Shown: positions 1 through 10,136, numbered from the stretch's first letter. The stretch: 64,000 nucleotides of DNA from Bacilli bacterium (GCA_024408335.1 JAKSVB010000001.1:186001-250000); one strand, 5' to 3'. Made by a program: numbers and translations. The notes: generated by a model not told the origin, from the letters alone.

Positions 1-299
1 TTCAAAGATCTTGGGGGAAGGCTGCAACAATTATTGTTATCTCTATCTAAAAAGCATCCGAATGGGTCGCTTTCTGAATAGAGGGCGCTGACGACAATGG
101 GATAGCCGTCATCTTTAGCGTCGCGCGCTTTGGTGACATCAACAGGCGAAAGATAGTGACAAACATCAGGGTCAGCGAAAACGCTATCGACCCATTTGAT
201 GTCGTTTAATTCAAGACCGCCTTTGATATTCTTCCTTAGACGTGCGCCTTCAAATGAATCGAAGCGCACGCCAGGAGCAAAGCGCACAAGCACTTTCAT
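1..299 (-). CDS. Partial protein, possibly a glycosyltransferase N-terminus
   Basis: An open frame starts with ATG at 299, two bases after the gyrA stop, and runs off the left edge; 99 residues are visible. It begins MKVLVRFAPG and contains a stretch ending in IVVSALYSESDPFG followed by an aspartate-rich segment. The alternating hydrophobic strands (VLVRF, IVVSAL) look like the first half of a Rossmann-type domain such as a GT-B glycosyltransferase, but no catalytic motif is visible, so this is a guess. No clear ribosome binding site precedes it, so translation is probably coupled to gyrA, placing it last in the S4/recF/gyrB/gyrA transcription unit. Confidence 0.5.
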   Translation of the reverse strand, partial: MKVLVRFAPGVRFDSFEGARLRKNIKGGLELNDIKWVDSVFADPDVCHYLSPVDVTKARDAKDDGYPIVVSALYSESDPFGCFLDRDNNNCCSLPPRSL

Positions 300-301
300 G
301 A

Positions 302-2932
302 TTATTCAACGTCGTTTGGAGTTGGGTTGTTGATTGGTTCAGCTGGTGCTGCTTCCTCTTCAACAACCGCTTCTTCTGCCATTTCTTCAGCGTCAACGTG
401 TGGAACGATTGCAAATGATGCAACCTTGTTCTTTGGATCGAGGTTGATGATCTTAACACCAACGGTGTTACGGCCTGCGATATGGACTTGTGATAATGGG
501 GTTCTGATAACGATACCTTTGTTGGTGATAACCATAAGATCTTCGTCACCGTGGATTGAACGCATGCCGGTTAATTCACCATTCTTTGCGTTTTCTTTAA
601 GTGAAAGGACACCTTTAGCGCCTCTAGAAGTGCGGCGGTAGCCATCGTAGTGTCTGGTTGTTCCGTCTTCTTGGAGAACGTCTGTTTCTTCAGCGTAGCT
701 GATCTTACCGTAACCAAGGGTTGTAAGGACAAGGATCTTATCACCTTCAAGTGATGTAGTTGCGTCGACGAGGTGTGAACCGTCTTTAAGATCCATACCT
801 GTGACACCGGCAGCGCTACGGCCCATTGAACGGACTTCTTTTTCGTCGAATGAACAGACTTTGCCATTGCTTGAAGCGAGTTTAATGATAGCGTTTCCGT
901 CTGTTTTCTTAACACAGAGGAGTTCGTCACCATCTCTTAAGGCAAGAGCTTTCTTACCATTTGAGTGGATGCTTTCGAATTCTGACATTGGTGTTCTCTT
1001 AACAACGCCGTTAACAGTAACGAAGAAGAGGTAGTTTTCTGCGCCATATTCGTCTGCTGGGACGATTGCGACAATCTTTTCTTCTTGTTCGAGGTTGAGA
1101 AGGTTGATGGCTGGCATACCTTTTGAGTCTCTTGCGCCATCTGGGATCATGTAACCACGCATTCTGTAAACCTTACCGAGTGATGAGAAGAACATGATGT
1201 CGGTGTGGGTCTTAGTGTGGAGCATGAGGTGGACGGTGTCACCGCTTGTGGTGGTAACGCCTTTAACGCCACGTCCTCCGCGGTTTTGGGTGCGGAAGGT
1301 TTGGTCATTCATTCTCTTAACGTAACCGTTCTTTGTAAGAACAACGATGATGTCTTCTTGTGGTAAGAGGTCTTCGTTTTCGATTGAAGCGGCTTCGTCT
1401 GTGATTTGAGTCTTACGTTCATCTCCGAAACGTTCGCGGATTTGAGTAAGTTCTTCGATCATAAGGTCGACGATGTTTTGTTTGTCGCTTAAGAGGAAGT
1501 TATAGTGTTCGATGTTTTTGACGAGTTCAGCGTGTTCGGCTTGGAGCTTATCTTGTTCCATGCCTTGTAAACGGCGGAGTGTCATAGCGAGGATTGAGTC
1601 GATTTGAGGTTTTGATAAACCAAATCTTGCTGCTAATTTCTCGCTTGATTCTTCATCGTTTTTGCTGCCACGGATGATGTCGATGACTTCATCGATGTTA
1701 TCGTGAGCAAGGATAAGACCGACGACGATGTGATCACGGTCGCTATCTCTCTTGAGGAGATATTTGGTTCTGTTTGTGAGAACTTCGAATTGGAAAGCGT
1801 TGTAGTTTTCAATGAGTTCTTTCATAGAAAGAACTTTTGGTTCGCCATTAACTAAGCAGAGGTTGATGACGCCATATGTGATTTGCATTGAAGTGTGTTT
1901 AAGAAGGTTATTTGCAACGACTTCTGGGATGAAGTCTTTCTTAACTTCAATGACAACACGTGTACCTTCTTTGTTTGATTCATCACGGATATCAGCAATA
2001 CCATCGATGACCTTATCACGAGCGAGGATAGCCATGTTTTCGATCATGGCAGCCTTGTTAACTTGATATGGGGTTTCGGTGATGATGATACGTGATTTGC
2101 CATTGTTCATTTCTTCGGTGTGGAATTTTGAACGAATAGCGACTGTGCCAGTACCTGTTGCGAAATAGTCAGCGATGCCTTTTCTTCCAAGGATAACGCC
2201 GCCTGTTGGGAAATCAGGACCATAGATGTAGTGTTGCATGAGTTCAAGAGGGGTGATTTCTGGGTTACGTGCAACAGCGATACATGCATTGATGGCTTCT
2301 GTGAGGTTGTGGGTTGGCATATTGGTTGCCATACCGACTGCAATACCTTCAGAACCGTTGACTAAAAGGTTAGGGAAACGGCTTGGGAGAACTGATGGTT
2401 CGATTTCTGTGCCGTCATAGTTGTCGACGAATCCGACGGTGTCTTTATCAAGATCGCGGACCATTTCGACTGAGAGGCGGTTCATTCTAGCCTCTGTGTA
2501 ACGCATAGCAGCTGCTTCATCTCCGTCGATGGAACCGAAGTTACCGTGACCATCAACGAGGGTATAACGCATTGCGAATGGTTGAGCCATACGAACAAGG
2601 GTACCATAAAGTGCTGAGTCGCCGTGTGGGTGATATTTACCCATGACGTCACCGACGATACGAGCGCTCTTTTTGTATGGTTTGCCAGGTTGCATGCCTG
2701 ACTCATTCATACCGTAAATAATACGTCTTTGAACTGGTTTTAAACCGTCACGAACATCTGGGATAGCACGTGCTTCAATGACGGACATTGAGTATGAGAG
2801 GAAGGCTGTTTGGACTTCGTTTGTGATCTCTCTGTCGATAAGACCAGCAGCAATGCCAGCAACAACTTCAGATGGTTCTTCTTTAGCTTCAACTTCTTGG
2901 TTTTCAGCTTCTAATTTCTTTTCTTCTGCCAT
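302..2932 (-). CDS. gyrA: DNA gyrase subunit A
   Basis: Breakage-reunion subunit of type II topoisomerase, 876 residues; with GyrB it introduces negative supercoils. The catalytic tyrosine is Y145 in the motif AAMRYTEAR, and the active-site helix reads [11 protein letters not shown] GyrA-box-like motif, QNRGGRG (about residues 549-555), marks the DNA-wrapping C-terminal domain and supports gyrase rather than topoisomerase IV. An acidic N-terminal extension of about 23 residues precedes the core and the tail is Glu/Ala rich. A strong Shine-Dalgarno (AAAGGAG) lies before the ATG, 17 bases after gyrB. Oddity: the residue equivalent to E. coli Asp87 is Gly110, while Ser83 is kept as Ser106. Confidence 0.97.
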   Translation of the reverse strand: MAEEKKLEAENQEVEAKEEPSEVVAGIAAGLIDREITNEVQTAFLSYSMSVIEARAIPDVRDGLKPVQRRIIYGMNESGMQPGKPYKKSARIVGDVMGKYHPHGDSALYGTLVRMAQPFAMRYTLVDGHGNFGSIDGDEAAAMRYTEARMNRLSVEMVRDLDKDTVGFVDNYDGTEIEPSVLPSRFPNLLVNGSEGIAVGMATNMPTHNLTEAINACIAVARNPEITPLELMQHYIYGPDFPTGGVILGRKGIADYFATGTGTVAIRSKFHTEEMNNGKSRIIITETPYQVNKAAMIENMAILARDKVIDGIADIRDESNKEGTRVVIEVKKDFIPEVVANNLLKHTSMQITYGVINLCLVNGEPKVLSMKELIENYNAFQFEVLTNRTKYLLKRDSDRDHIVVGLILAHDNIDEVIDIIRGSKNDEESSEKLAARFGLSKPQIDSILAMTLRRLQGMEQDKLQAEHAELVKNIEHYNFLLSDKQNIVDLMIEELTQIRERFGDERKTQITDEAASIENEDLLPQEDIIVVLTKNGYVKRMNDQTFRTQNRGGRGVKGVTTTSGDTVHLMLHTKTHTDIMFFSSLGKVYRMRGYMIPDGARDSKGMPAINLLNLEQEEKIVAIVPADEYGAENYLFFVTVNGVVKRTPMSEFESIHSNGKKALALRDGDELLCVKKTDGNAIIKLASSNGKVCSFDEKEVRSMGRSAAGVTGMDLKDGSHLVDATTSLEGDKILVLTTLGYGKISYAEETDVLQEDGTTRHYDGYRRTSRGAKGVLSLKENAKNGELTGMRSIHGDEDLMVITNKGIVIRTPLSQVHIAGRNTVGVKIINLDPKNKVASFAIVPHVDAEEMAEEAVVEEEAAPAEPINNPTPNDVE

Positions 2933-2949
2933 AATCTGCTCCTTTCTCC

Positions 2950-5034
2950 TTAGATATCAAGGTTCTTAACGAATTTAGCGTTTTTGATGATGAAGTCACG
3001 ACGTGGTTCAACGTCATCACCCATGAGATCTGTGAATGCTTTGTCAGCCATTGCAGCATCATCAACAGTGATACGGATCATCTTTCTTGCGGCTGGATCC
3101 ATGGTTGTTTCCCAAAGTTGTTGGGCATCCATTTCACCAAGACCTTTATAACGTTGGAATGGGTAACCAGGTTTTAACTGGAGACCTTTCTTGAGTTGTT
3201 CAAGTTGCTCATCGTTATAGGCGTAATAGGCTTGGCCTTTGTACTCAATCTTGTAAAGTGGAGGTTGAGCGATGTAGACATATCCACCGTCGATGAGAGG
3301 TTTCATGAAGCGGTAGAAGAATGTTAAGAGGAGGATTCTGATGTGATCGCCGTCGACGTCAGCATCGGTCATGATGACGATTTTGTGATACCTGATCTTT
3401 TCGACGTTGAATTCATCACGGATACCAGCACCGATTGCGGTGATCATGTTTCCGATTTCAGCGTTTTTGAAGATTCTTTCTTCGGTTGCTTTCTCAACGT
3501 TAAGGATCTTACCTCTAAGTGGGAGGATTGCTTGGGTCTTTCTATCACGGCCGACCTTAGCGCTGCCGCCTGCTGAGTTACCCTCAACGATGTAGAGCTC
3601 ACATTCTTCTGGGATACGGCTTGAACAGTCAGCTAATTTACCTGGAAGGGTTGTGATGCTACCAGCGTTCTTTCTTGTTGCTTCACGAGCAGCTTGAGCA
3701 GCGACACGTCCTTTTGCCGCGCTACGAACTTTGGTAACGATTGCTTTAGCTTGATCTGGGTGTTCGAGAAGGAATTGTCTGAAATGTTCAGAAACGATTG
3801 TTGAAACAATCTTTCTAACTTCGGAGTTACCAAGTTTTGTCTTGGTTTGTCCTTCATATTGTGGGTTAGGGTGTTTGATTGAAATAACGCAGGTAAGACC
3901 TTCACGGCAGTCTTCTGTGGTGAAGTTATTTTCTTTCTCTTCTAAGAGTTTGAATTGTCTTGCATAAGCGTTGATTGCTTTATTTAACGCGATGTTGAAA
4001 CCTTCGACATGGGTACCACCTTCTTTGGTTGAGATGTTGTTACAGAATGAGTAAACACCATCGTTGTTGTAGTAGGTTGTCCATTGTAATGAGATTTCTG
4101 CGTAAATGATTTCTTTGGTAACGCCATCAAGAAGAGTAACTTCTTCAGCGCCACGGCAGTAGATGACGTCTTGGTTAATGATGTCTTTGCCTTGGTTGAT
4201 GAATGAAACATATTCACGGATACCACCGTTGAATTGGAATGTTTCTGAAACAGGGGTTTCTGGACGTTTATCGGTTAACGTGATCTTAACGCCACCATTG
4301 AGGAATGCCATCTGACGAAGGTGGTTTCTAATGGTTTCGTAGTTATAGATGGTTGTTTCGGTGAAGATCTCAGCGTCTGGTTTGAAGTGAACCATGGTTC
4401 CGTGTTCATTTGGACCGCAATCGCCGATTTTCTTTAAGTGTTCGACAATCTTACCGCCATCAACGAATTTGACGTAGTGAATGCCACCAGCTTTCTTAAC
4501 AGTGACTTCACAGAGAGTTGATAAAGCGTTAACGACAGATGCGCCAACACCGTGGAGACCACCTGAGACTTTATAACCGCCGCCTTCGCCGAACTTACCG
4601 CCAGCGTGGAGGATTGTGTATGCTGTTTCGACACCTGATAATCCTGATTTGGCAACAATATCAACTGGGATACCACGTCCGTTATCGCTAACGGTGATTG
4701 AGTTATCTGGTTCGATATAGACTTGAATGTCATCACAATATCCTGCTAAGGCTTCATCGATTGCGTTATCGACGATTTCCCAAACAAGGTGGTGGAGACC
4801 TGCAGCTGCGGTAGTAGCGATATACATACCTGGACGTTTTCTAACAGCTTCAAGACCTTCAAGAACTTGGATGTTTTCAGCTGTGTAATTAGCATCAGCT
4901 TTGACAAGTCCTTTTTCGTCACTGACATCTTCCTTTTTGTATTGGAAGCGGTCTTCCTCTGGCTCAACGGCTGGATTAACCACTTCCGGCTGTTTAGCTT
5001 CTTCGAGAACTTTTTCTTCGTTTTCGTTTGCCAT
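2950..5034 (-). CDS. gyrB: DNA gyrase subunit B
   Basis: ATPase subunit of gyrase, 694 residues. In order: a charged N-terminal extension (about 45 residues), the GHKL ATPase domain ([32 protein letters not shown]), the transducer, and the TOPRIM domain with the acidic metal site DADVDGDHI near residue 560, ending in the [21 protein letters not shown] region. The TOPRIM signature reads [10 protein letters not shown], with Asn486 where most bacteria have Asp. AAGGAGGT precedes the ATG. It sits 4 bases downstream of recF and directly upstream of gyrA, the standard Bacilli arrangement, so the three are co-transcribed. Confidence 0.97.
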   Translation of the reverse strand: MANENEEKVLEEAKQPEVVNPAVEPEEDRFQYKKEDVSDEKGLVKADANYTAENIQVLEGLEAVRKRPGMYIATTAAAGLHHLVWEIVDNAIDEALAGYCDDIQVYIEPDNSITVSDNGRGIPVDIVAKSGLSGVETAYTILHAGGKFGEGGGYKVSGGLHGVGASVVNALSTLCEVTVKKAGGIHYVKFVDGGKIVEHLKKIGDCGPNEHGTMVHFKPDAEIFTETTIYNYETIRNHLRQMAFLNGGVKITLTDKRPETPVSETFQFNGGIREYVSFINQGKDIINQDVIYCRGAEEVTLLDGVTKEIIYAEISLQWTTYYNNDGVYSFCNNISTKEGGTHVEGFNIALNKAINAYARQFKLLEEKENNFTTEDCREGLTCVISIKHPNPQYEGQTKTKLGNSEVRKIVSTIVSEHFRQFLLEHPDQAKAIVTKVRSAAKGRVAAQAAREATRKNAGSITTLPGKLADCSSRIPEECELYIVEGNSAGGSAKVGRDRKTQAILPLRGKILNVEKATEERIFKNAEIGNMITAIGAGIRDEFNVEKIRYHKIVIMTDADVDGDHIRILLLTFFYRFMKPLIDGGYVYIAQPPLYKIEYKGQAYYAYNDEQLEQLKKGLQLKPGYPFQRYKGLGEMDAQQLWETTMDPAARKMIRITVDDAAMADKAFTDLMGDDVEPRRDFIIKNAKFVKNLDI

Positions 5035-5038
5035 TCTT

Positions 5039-6112
5039 TTACCTCCTTATAACGGTATTTTGGCTGGAGATTTCAATATATGAAGCTCCATCTATTTGTG
5101 CTCCCGTGGTTGTCACAAACACCTGTTTCAAATGTTTTGTGATTAGATTAGAGAGTCTTTTAGCGTGTTCAGCGTCTAATTCACTGTAGATGTCATCTAA
5201 TACGGTGATTGGACGTTTGTCCTCATCTTCGATTAGGAAGAAGGGGGCGATTTTTAAGGCGATTGCCGCTAAACGGTTTTCACCTTGACTTCCATACAGC
5301 GAGATATCAGATCCATCGAGGAGCAATGAGAAGTCTTCGCGGTGGATTCCAATCGAAGTCACTTTATGAGCTAAATCGCTTTCAAGTGATCGCTTATAGG
5401 CTTTTTCCATTTCATCTTTCCAGTTGTTTTGGTTTTTGATGAACGGTTTGTAAACGACGAGAATGCGTCTATCGTGCCCGTAGAGTTCGCTCGCAAGGCC
5501 GGATAGGATTTTATTCAAGCCATTAATGTATTCGCGTCTGTGGCGGCTTATAGGCTCACTAACCTCGATTATTTGATTTGTGAGCACTTGGATGAGTTCG
5601 ATGTCTGGCGTTGGAGCTTTGAGAGCTGCATTCCTTTCTTGAAGCAAATGGTTGTATTTACCGATGAGGGTGAAATACTCGTTTGATTTTTTGGAGAGGT
5701 TTGCATCTAGGAAGGATCTCCTATCCGCCGGTGAGTTTTTGAAGATGCTAACATCCTCAGGTGAGAAGAGTGTCACATTGAAGAGTTTTGAGAGTTCACT
5801 CAATCGGCGAGCTGGTTTGCCATTGATTGATATCTTTCTTCCTTTTGGGATGATTGAGATTTCAATCTGTCGTTTGATACCAGCTTCCTCAATCTTAGCT
5901 TTTATGTAAGCGTTTGATTGTCCTTCTTTGATGAGCGCGGACGCTTCATTCACTCTCCAACTCTTGGCGAAGCTTAGATAATAAACAGCTTCAACAAGAT
6001 TTGTTTTTCCAGAACCGTTAGTTCCTTGAATGACGGTGAGTCCATCATTGAAGTCGATCGATAGTGAATTGTAGTTTCGGAAATTTCTCAATTCTAAGTG
6101 AGTTAATCTCAT
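5039..6112 (-). CDS. recF: DNA replication/repair protein RecF
   Basis: SMC-like ATPase that helps load RecA at single-strand gaps, 357 residues, the usual size. It begins [14 protein letters not shown], has Walker A GTNGSGKT at residues 30-37, an ABC-type signature near YGSQGENRL, and Walker B followed by [12 protein letters not shown]. Its ATG overlaps the stop of the upstream S4 gene as ATGA, so the two are translationally coupled, and gyrB follows after 4 bases. Confidence 0.95.
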   Translation of the reverse strand: MRLTHLELRNFRNYNSLSIDFNDGLTVIQGTNGSGKTNLVEAVYYLSFAKSWRVNEASALIKEGQSNAYIKAKIEEAGIKRQIEISIIPKGRKISINGKPARRLSELSKLFNVTLFSPEDVSIFKNSPADRRSFLDANLSKKSNEYFTLIGKYNHLLQERNAALKAPTPDIELIQVLTNQIIEVSEPISRHRREYINGLNKILSGLASELYGHDRRILVVYKPFIKNQNNWKDEMEKAYKRSLESDLAHKVTSIGIHREDFSLLLDGSDISLYGSQGENRLAAIALKIAPFFLIEDEDKRPITVLDDIYSELDAEHAKRLSNLITKHLKQVFVTTTGAQIDGASYIEISSQNTVIRR

Positions 6113-6333
6113 TCTTGGGTAATCTTGAACGTTCCTTCAACTAATTCAATAACGTCATCAACTCTTAATTTGCGGCCACGACGATTATCAGATTCACCGT
6201 TGATTAAGACTTCATGAGTAGCGAGATAAGATTTAGCTTCCCCGCCCCAAGAAATAACATCAGCGAATTTGAGTAATTGGCCTAAGGTTATGTATTCCGT
6301 GTTGATAGCGATCTCTTTGATTGTTTTTGACAC
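6109..6333 (-). CDS. yaaA: S4-domain RNA-binding protein YaaA/RlbA
   Basis: A 74-residue protein that is essentially one S4 RNA-binding fold (LGQLLKFADVISWGGEAK, then EVLINGE and RGRKLRVDDVIEL). In Bacilli this small protein lies between dnaN and recF, as here. The start is a GTG at 6333 preceded by AGAGGT about 8 bases upstream. The stop is TGA within the ATGA overlap with recF, which shows that TGA terminates translation in this genome. Its exact role is not established; binding to structured RNA is the family expectation. Confidence 0.88.
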   Translation of the reverse strand: MSKTIKEIAINTEYITLGQLLKFADVISWGGEAKSYLATHEVLINGESDNRRGRKLRVDDVIELVEGTFKITQE

Positions 6334-6346
6334 TATTTTGACCTCT

Positions 6347-6372
6347 ATAATAGTTTACTACTAAGTAGTAAA
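6347..6372 (-). promoter_or_regulatory. Putative promoter and palindromic operator of the yaaA-recF-gyrBA unit
   Basis: Read on the minus strand, a TATTAT box (6347-6352) lies 13 bases upstream of the GTG start of yaaA. Immediately upstream is a perfect inverted repeat, TTTACTAC-TAA-GTAGTAAA (6354-6372), filling the spacer where RNA polymerase would sit. No convincing -35 hexamer is seen. The repeat is a candidate operator; the regulator is unknown. Confidence 0.45.
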
Positions 6373-6399
6373 AAAAGGAATGATTAATTTCACTCCTTT
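6370..6399 (-). terminator. Rho-independent terminator after dnaN
   Basis: On the minus strand, AAAGGAGTGA pairs with TCATTCCTTT (one G-T pair) around a six-base loop and is followed by a run of T. It lies 35 bases after the dnaN stop and separates dnaN from the yaaA-recF-gyrBA unit. Confidence 0.75.
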
Positions 6400-6433
6400 T
6401 TAGCATGTAAATTTATTTAAATTTATTCGATGT

Positions 6434-7555
6434 TTAGCGTGTTCTCATTGGGGTGATGAGTTCAACGACGGAATCATCTTTTGGATCGAGAACAACGAAT
6501 GGTTTCATCTCACCGACGAATTTGAGGGTGACATCTTCCGCTCCTAAAGCTTTAACGGCTTGTGAAACGAAGAGAGCGTTGAACGCGACTTCTAATCTCT
6601 CGCCTTGATATTGGATGGTTGAGAGTTTTTCTGAACCAGAACCGTTTTGGTCGCCTGAAGAAGAGATTTCAATGCCTTCAGAATTCATAGAAAGCTTTAC
6701 TATGGCCGCGCGATCGCTGGAGAGGATGGAAACACGGTCGATAGCGTTAAGAAGCTGTGAGGCGTTAATTTGGAGCGAATAATTGAAGTTTTGAGGGATA
6801 ATTGAATTCTTAACTGGGTATTCACCACCAATGAGTCTGGTTGAGACAACGGTTTGGCCGAAAGAAAGGATCATCTTTTCGCCTGTTGAACAAACTTCAA
6901 CTTCATAATTGTTTTCAAAAAGCTTAACGATGTCAGTAATGGTCTTTGCAGAGACGTTAGCGTTGAAGACGATAGATGAGTCGATCGCCACCGCTTTTCT
7001 CGAAAGACGGGCACTATCTGTGGCTAATGCAGTGAATTGGCCGCCTTCGGCTTTGAGGTTAATTGCGTTTAAGATTGGTCTTGTATCTTTATCAAGTGCA
7101 GCAAAAGCTGTTTGCTCAACAAGTTTTGTTAATTCGGTACATCCGATTGAGAATGTTGAACCTGTCTTTTCGAGATCAATATCAGGATATTCATCTGAGT
7201 TCATGCATGGTAATTTGAAGACGGAGTTACCATCATCAATCTTTGCGATGCTTTCATCAATAACATCTAATGAAAGTTCACTTCCTTCCATCTTTCTAAC
7301 GATTTCGGTTAAGAAGTGAGCGTTGATTAAGGATGATCCTAAACTGTAATTTCTAATGATCTCTTTTTCGTTTAGTTTTAAAGGTACTCTTGTGAAAACA
7401 GTGACATCGCCATTAAAAGCTGTGATTTCCAAACCGATGGTTGTCATTTCTAATTTGAAACATAAGAGTTGTGGCATCGCGTTCTTTGGACTGATGCCTC
7501 TTCCAGCAATAAGAAGACCTTTCAAAAACTGTTCCTTATCAATCGTAAATCTCAT
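6434..7555 (-). CDS. dnaN: DNA polymerase III beta sliding clamp
   Basis: Ring-shaped processivity clamp, 373 residues, the typical length. It begins MRFTIDKEQFLKGL and has the three repeated clamp domains; the C-terminus ends LITPMRTR, as is characteristic of the family. AAAGGAGAGATCC precedes the ATG. It lies downstream of dnaA across a 150-base gap that holds DnaA-box-like sites and an AT-rich stretch, and is followed by its own terminator. Confidence 0.95.
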   Translation of the reverse strand: MRFTIDKEQFLKGLLIAGRGISPKNAMPQLLCFKLEMTTIGLEITAFNGDVTVFTRVPLKLNEKEIIRNYSLGSSLINAHFLTEIVRKMEGSELSLDVIDESIAKIDDGNSVFKLPCMNSDEYPDIDLEKTGSTFSIGCTELTKLVEQTAFAALDKDTRPILNAINLKAEGGQFTALATDSARLSRKAVAIDSSIVFNANVSAKTITDIVKLFENNYEVEVCSTGEKMILSFGQTVVSTRLIGGEYPVKNSIIPQNFNYSLQINASQLLNAIDRVSILSSDRAAIVKLSMNSEGIEISSSGDQNGSGSEKLSTIQYQGERLEVAFNALFVSQAVKALGAEDVTLKFVGEMKPFVVLDPKDDSVVELITPMRTR

Positions 7556-7580
7556 TTTGGATCTCTCCTTTTCTATTACT

Positions 7581-7635
7581 TAATTTTTATTATATTAATT
7601 ATATTAATAATATGTATTGTGGAAAATGTGGATAT
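7581..7635. other. Downstream half of bipartite oriC (DnaA boxes and AT-rich stretch)
   Basis: Between dnaA and dnaN there is an almost pure A/T run (7581-7616) directly beside two abutting DnaA-box-like sites, TGTGGAAAA (7618-7626) and TGTGGATAT (7627-7635), each with one mismatch to TGTGGATAA. In Bacillus subtilis the corresponding dnaA-dnaN gap (incC) holds the unwinding element next to DnaA boxes, so this is the likely unwinding site. Confidence 0.6.
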
Positions 7636-7705
7636 CTTTGTGATTTCTTATGAAATTGATGTTTGTTTGATATTTACAAAATCCACTAAACATTACTTAT
7701 ATCCT

Positions 7706-9067
7706 TTATTTTAGTTTACCTCTTAAAGTATTGATAGCATGTTCCATCTCTTTGTTAGTTCTACACTCGTTTTCCACTTTCGTGACAGCGTTCATAACAG
7801 TGGTGTGATCACGGCCTCCGAAATACTGGCCGATTTTCACAAACGGAACATCTAATAACATCCTTATTAAATACATAGCGATATGTCTTGCCATGGCTAT
7901 TTGAGCGGTTCTCACTTTACTTGTTAATTGGAATGGTGTGAGGTTGTAATACGCTGCAACGGTTTCAGTGATTCTCTTTTCTGAAAGCTTTTGCTCATCA
8001 TCTTTAACGTCTGTTAACGATTTAACTGCTTCCATAGCGGTATTTATATCGATGTGTTTTGTAGGTTTGATGTTGATAACGTAGAAGAGAAGTCTGGCTA
8101 AAGCGCCTTCAAGCTCTCTGATGTTTCTTCCAAACTTATCTGCTAAGAAAGAAATGACCTCTTCATCAAAATCAGAGATTTTTAACCCATCATCCGCTTC
8201 GATTTTCATTTTCAGAATAGCTTCACAGGTCTCTTTTTCCGGCGTGTTGATTGATAAAGGTAATCCTTGAGTGAATCTCGTTTTTAAACGATCATCGAGA
8301 TTATCTAATTTATTAGGATGTTGATCGCTGGTTAAAACGATCTGCTTATTCATTGAATAGAAGTTGTTATAAATAGAGAAGAAAGTCTCTTCCGTGGCTT
8401 TTTTGTTTGATAAGAATTGAACATCATCAACCAAAAGAACATCTACCGAATTCTTAAACCAATCAACGATGCTGATCCCCTCTTTATCTCCTTTTACATA
8501 TTTAACATATTCATCAAGGAACTCTTGAGCGTGAATATATAACACTCTTAAGGTTGGGAATCTTTGTTTTATAGCGTTCCCTATCGCATGGAGTAAATGT
8601 GTTTTTCCAAGACCGCTATCACTATATAAGAATAAAGGGTTATATAAATTACCTGGATTTTGGCTGATCATTAAGCTTGCTTGATAAGCTTCAAGGTTCG
8701 AATTACCAACAACAAAACTCTTAAATGTATAATTAGGATTCAACACAGAATCACTAAAATATGTTGGTTTTGCAGGCATTTTCTTAATTGAAAGGTTGCC
8801 TAAATCGCTTTCAGTCACAAAAAGAAAATCAAAATCACTACCAGTAACTTCATTGATGGATTGATTAACAACATCGATATATTTCATTTTGATAATAGTC
8901 GCTGCTAAACCACTATTAACAACCAAAACAATCTGATTTTTATCTACCTCGTGAATGTAGCTGTTTGCGAAAAACGAATCGTAAACAATGTTATCGTTCA
9001 ATTTCGCTTTTATCTTGTTTAGGGTTCGATCCCATAAAGCTGTTAATTCTGATACTGTTAATTCCAT
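7706..9067 (-). CDS. dnaA: Chromosomal replication initiator DnaA
   Basis: AAA+ initiator, 453 residues from ATG at 9067 (MELTVSELTALWDR). A TTG 21 bases upstream would add seven residues but lies at or before the expected transcript start. Domain I is at the N-terminus, with a short linker; the AAA+ domain has Walker A SDSGLGKTH, Walker B VLLVDDVQFL and the arginine-finger region FGRNIRELEGAL. Domain IV ends with the DnaA-box-reading motif GGRDHTTVMNAV. It is flanked on both sides by DnaA boxes, consistent with autoregulation. Confidence 0.96.
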   Translation of the reverse strand: MELTVSELTALWDRTLNKIKAKLNDNIVYDSFFANSYIHEVDKNQIVLVVNSGLAATIIKMKYIDVVNQSINEVTGSDFDFLFVTESDLGNLSIKKMPAKPTYFSDSVLNPNYTFKSFVVGNSNLEAYQASLMISQNPGNLYNPLFLYSDSGLGKTHLLHAIGNAIKQRFPTLRVLYIHAQEFLDEYVKYVKGDKEGISIVDWFKNSVDVLLVDDVQFLSNKKATEETFFSIYNNFYSMNKQIVLTSDQHPNKLDNLDDRLKTRFTQGLPLSINTPEKETCEAILKMKIEADDGLKISDFDEEVISFLADKFGRNIRELEGALARLLFYVINIKPTKHIDINTAMEAVKSLTDVKDDEQKLSEKRITETVAAYYNLTPFQLTSKVRTAQIAMARHIAMYLIRMLLDVPFVKIGQYFGGRDHTTVMNAVTKVENECRTNKEMEHAINTLRGKLK

Positions 9068-9090
9068 AAATAATCTTTCTGCGCCCAAAG

Positions 9091-9120
9091 ACTATAACAC
9101 ACATTAGTCATAAATATGAC
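9091..9120 (-). promoter_or_regulatory. dnaA promoter region with palindrome
   Basis: On the minus strand a TATAGT box (9091-9096) lies 23 bases before the dnaA ATG. Just upstream is a perfect 14-base palindrome, GTCATA-AA-TATGAC (9107-9120), positioned over the expected -35 region. No good -35 hexamer is visible. The palindrome is a candidate binding site for a regulator of replication initiation. Confidence 0.4.
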
Positions 9121-9400
9121 TGTGAAAAATACACCTAATTGAGTTTTCCACAATTCATATCCTAAAAACACCCATAAACACAATGATTTTTCAATTTGTC
9201 CATAATACCATTGTGGAAAACTTGTGGATAGATTGTAAAAATTAGTAATTTTGTGGATAAAAATTTAAATCAAAAACATATCCACAATTACAATTAATTC
9301 TAAAAAACACACATCAACTCTACATTTTTAAATAATCAACAATATTAACAACATTCAATTAACAGAAATGTGGATAAACTAATTTCACATTATTTTTCTT
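9121..9400. other. oriC: Replication origin oriC, upstream DnaA-box cluster
   Basis: The 578-base gap between dnaA and rpmH is AT rich and holds two perfect DnaA boxes (TGTGGATAA at 9252-9260 and 9369-9377). One-mismatch sites are TGTGGATAG (9223-9231), ATATCCACA (9278-9286), TGTGGAAAA (9212-9220) and TTTTCCACA (9144-9152). Genes on both sides point away from it. This matches the incAB half of a Bacilli-type bipartite origin. Nothing else was recognised between 9400 and 9575. Confidence 0.9.
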
Positions 9401-9580
9401 TTAATCAACCTATCAAAAAAAGTAAATATTACAAAATCGCCAACCTTTGAGTAAACACGAGGAAATCATGAAAATTGTAAATGTGTTTTTATATTGATTT
9501 TCCTCATCAACAGAAACCATGTTTTAGGCTTTTCGATAAGATGAAACACACACGCGCGAATAAAGAAGTGCAAAAAGAGT

Positions 9581-9609
9581 TTGCCTTAGAAGTTTGTAAA
9601 ACTTATAAT
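9581..9609 (+). promoter_or_regulatory. Promoter of rpmH-rnpA-yidC
   Basis: TTGCCT (9581-9586), a 17-base spacer and a perfect TATAAT (9604-9609) form a housekeeping sigma promoter. The predicted transcript start near 9616 leaves a leader of about 30 bases with a GGAGG site before rpmH. Confidence 0.85.
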
Positions 9610-9645
9610 CTATGCGCACATCAGTGAACCTCGGAGGAAACTATT

Positions 9646-9783
9646 ATGTCAAAGAAAACCTATCAACCATCAAAACTCAAACACGCCCATATGGCTGGCT
9701 TCCGCGCTAGAATGGCTACCCACAATGGCCGTAAAGTCTTAGCTGCACGCCGTGCAAAAGGCAGAGCCCGTATCGCTGCTTAA
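9646..9783 (+). CDS. rpmH: Ribosomal protein L34
   Basis: A 45-residue protein beginning [20 protein letters not shown] and ending in a basic Arg/Lys/Ala-rich tail, the canonical L34 sequence of the large ribosomal subunit. GGAGG lies 9 bases before the ATG. It is the first gene rightward of oriC and heads the rpmH-rnpA-yidC operon, as in nearly all bacteria. Confidence 0.96.
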   Translation: MSKKTYQPSKLKHAHMAGFRARMATHNGRKVLAARRAKGRARIAA

Positions 9784-9809
9784 TTTTCCACTCCATTTTT
9801 TGAAGCCTG

Positions 9810-10136
9810 ATGAAGAAAGAAAACAGAATTCTCACATACTCAGAGTTTTCTGAGATTATCTCGACAACCAGGCGTATAAGAACACCACATTTCTTAATTA
9901 ATTTTCGTGTTTCTAACGAAAACAAAGCTCGCATTGGTGTATCTGTGAGCAAAAGAAATGGCAATGCGGTCACCCGCAACAAAATCAAAAGACAAATCAG
10001 ATACATTGTAGGCAAGAATTTCGACATGAGTCGCCCAGTAGATCTTGTGATTGTGGCGCGTGCCACATACAACTACTTGGATTTTGCTCAGATAGAGAAT
10101 GAACTCATAGATGTTCTTTCCCACATCGGAGAATAA
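9810..10136 (+). CDS. rnpA: Ribonuclease P protein component
   Basis: Protein cofactor of RNase P, which matures tRNA 5' ends; 108 residues. It begins MKKENRILTYSEFSEI and carries the conserved basic helix RNKIKRQIRYIV (after SKRNGNAVT) that contacts the RNA subunit. It lies 26 bases after rpmH, and yidC starts 4 bases after its stop. The RNase P RNA gene was not seen in this window. Confidence 0.93.
   Translation: MKKENRILTYSEFSEIISTTRRIRTPHFLINFRVSNENKARIGVSVSKRNGNAVTRNKIKRQIRYIVGKNFDMSRPVDLVIVARATYNYLDFAQIENELIDVLSHIGE

Noticed and set aside
9019-9036. GGTTCGATCCC-like tRNA T-loop sequence
   Set aside because: It lies in frame inside dnaA (codons for the DRTLN region) and no acceptor or anticodon stems surround it.
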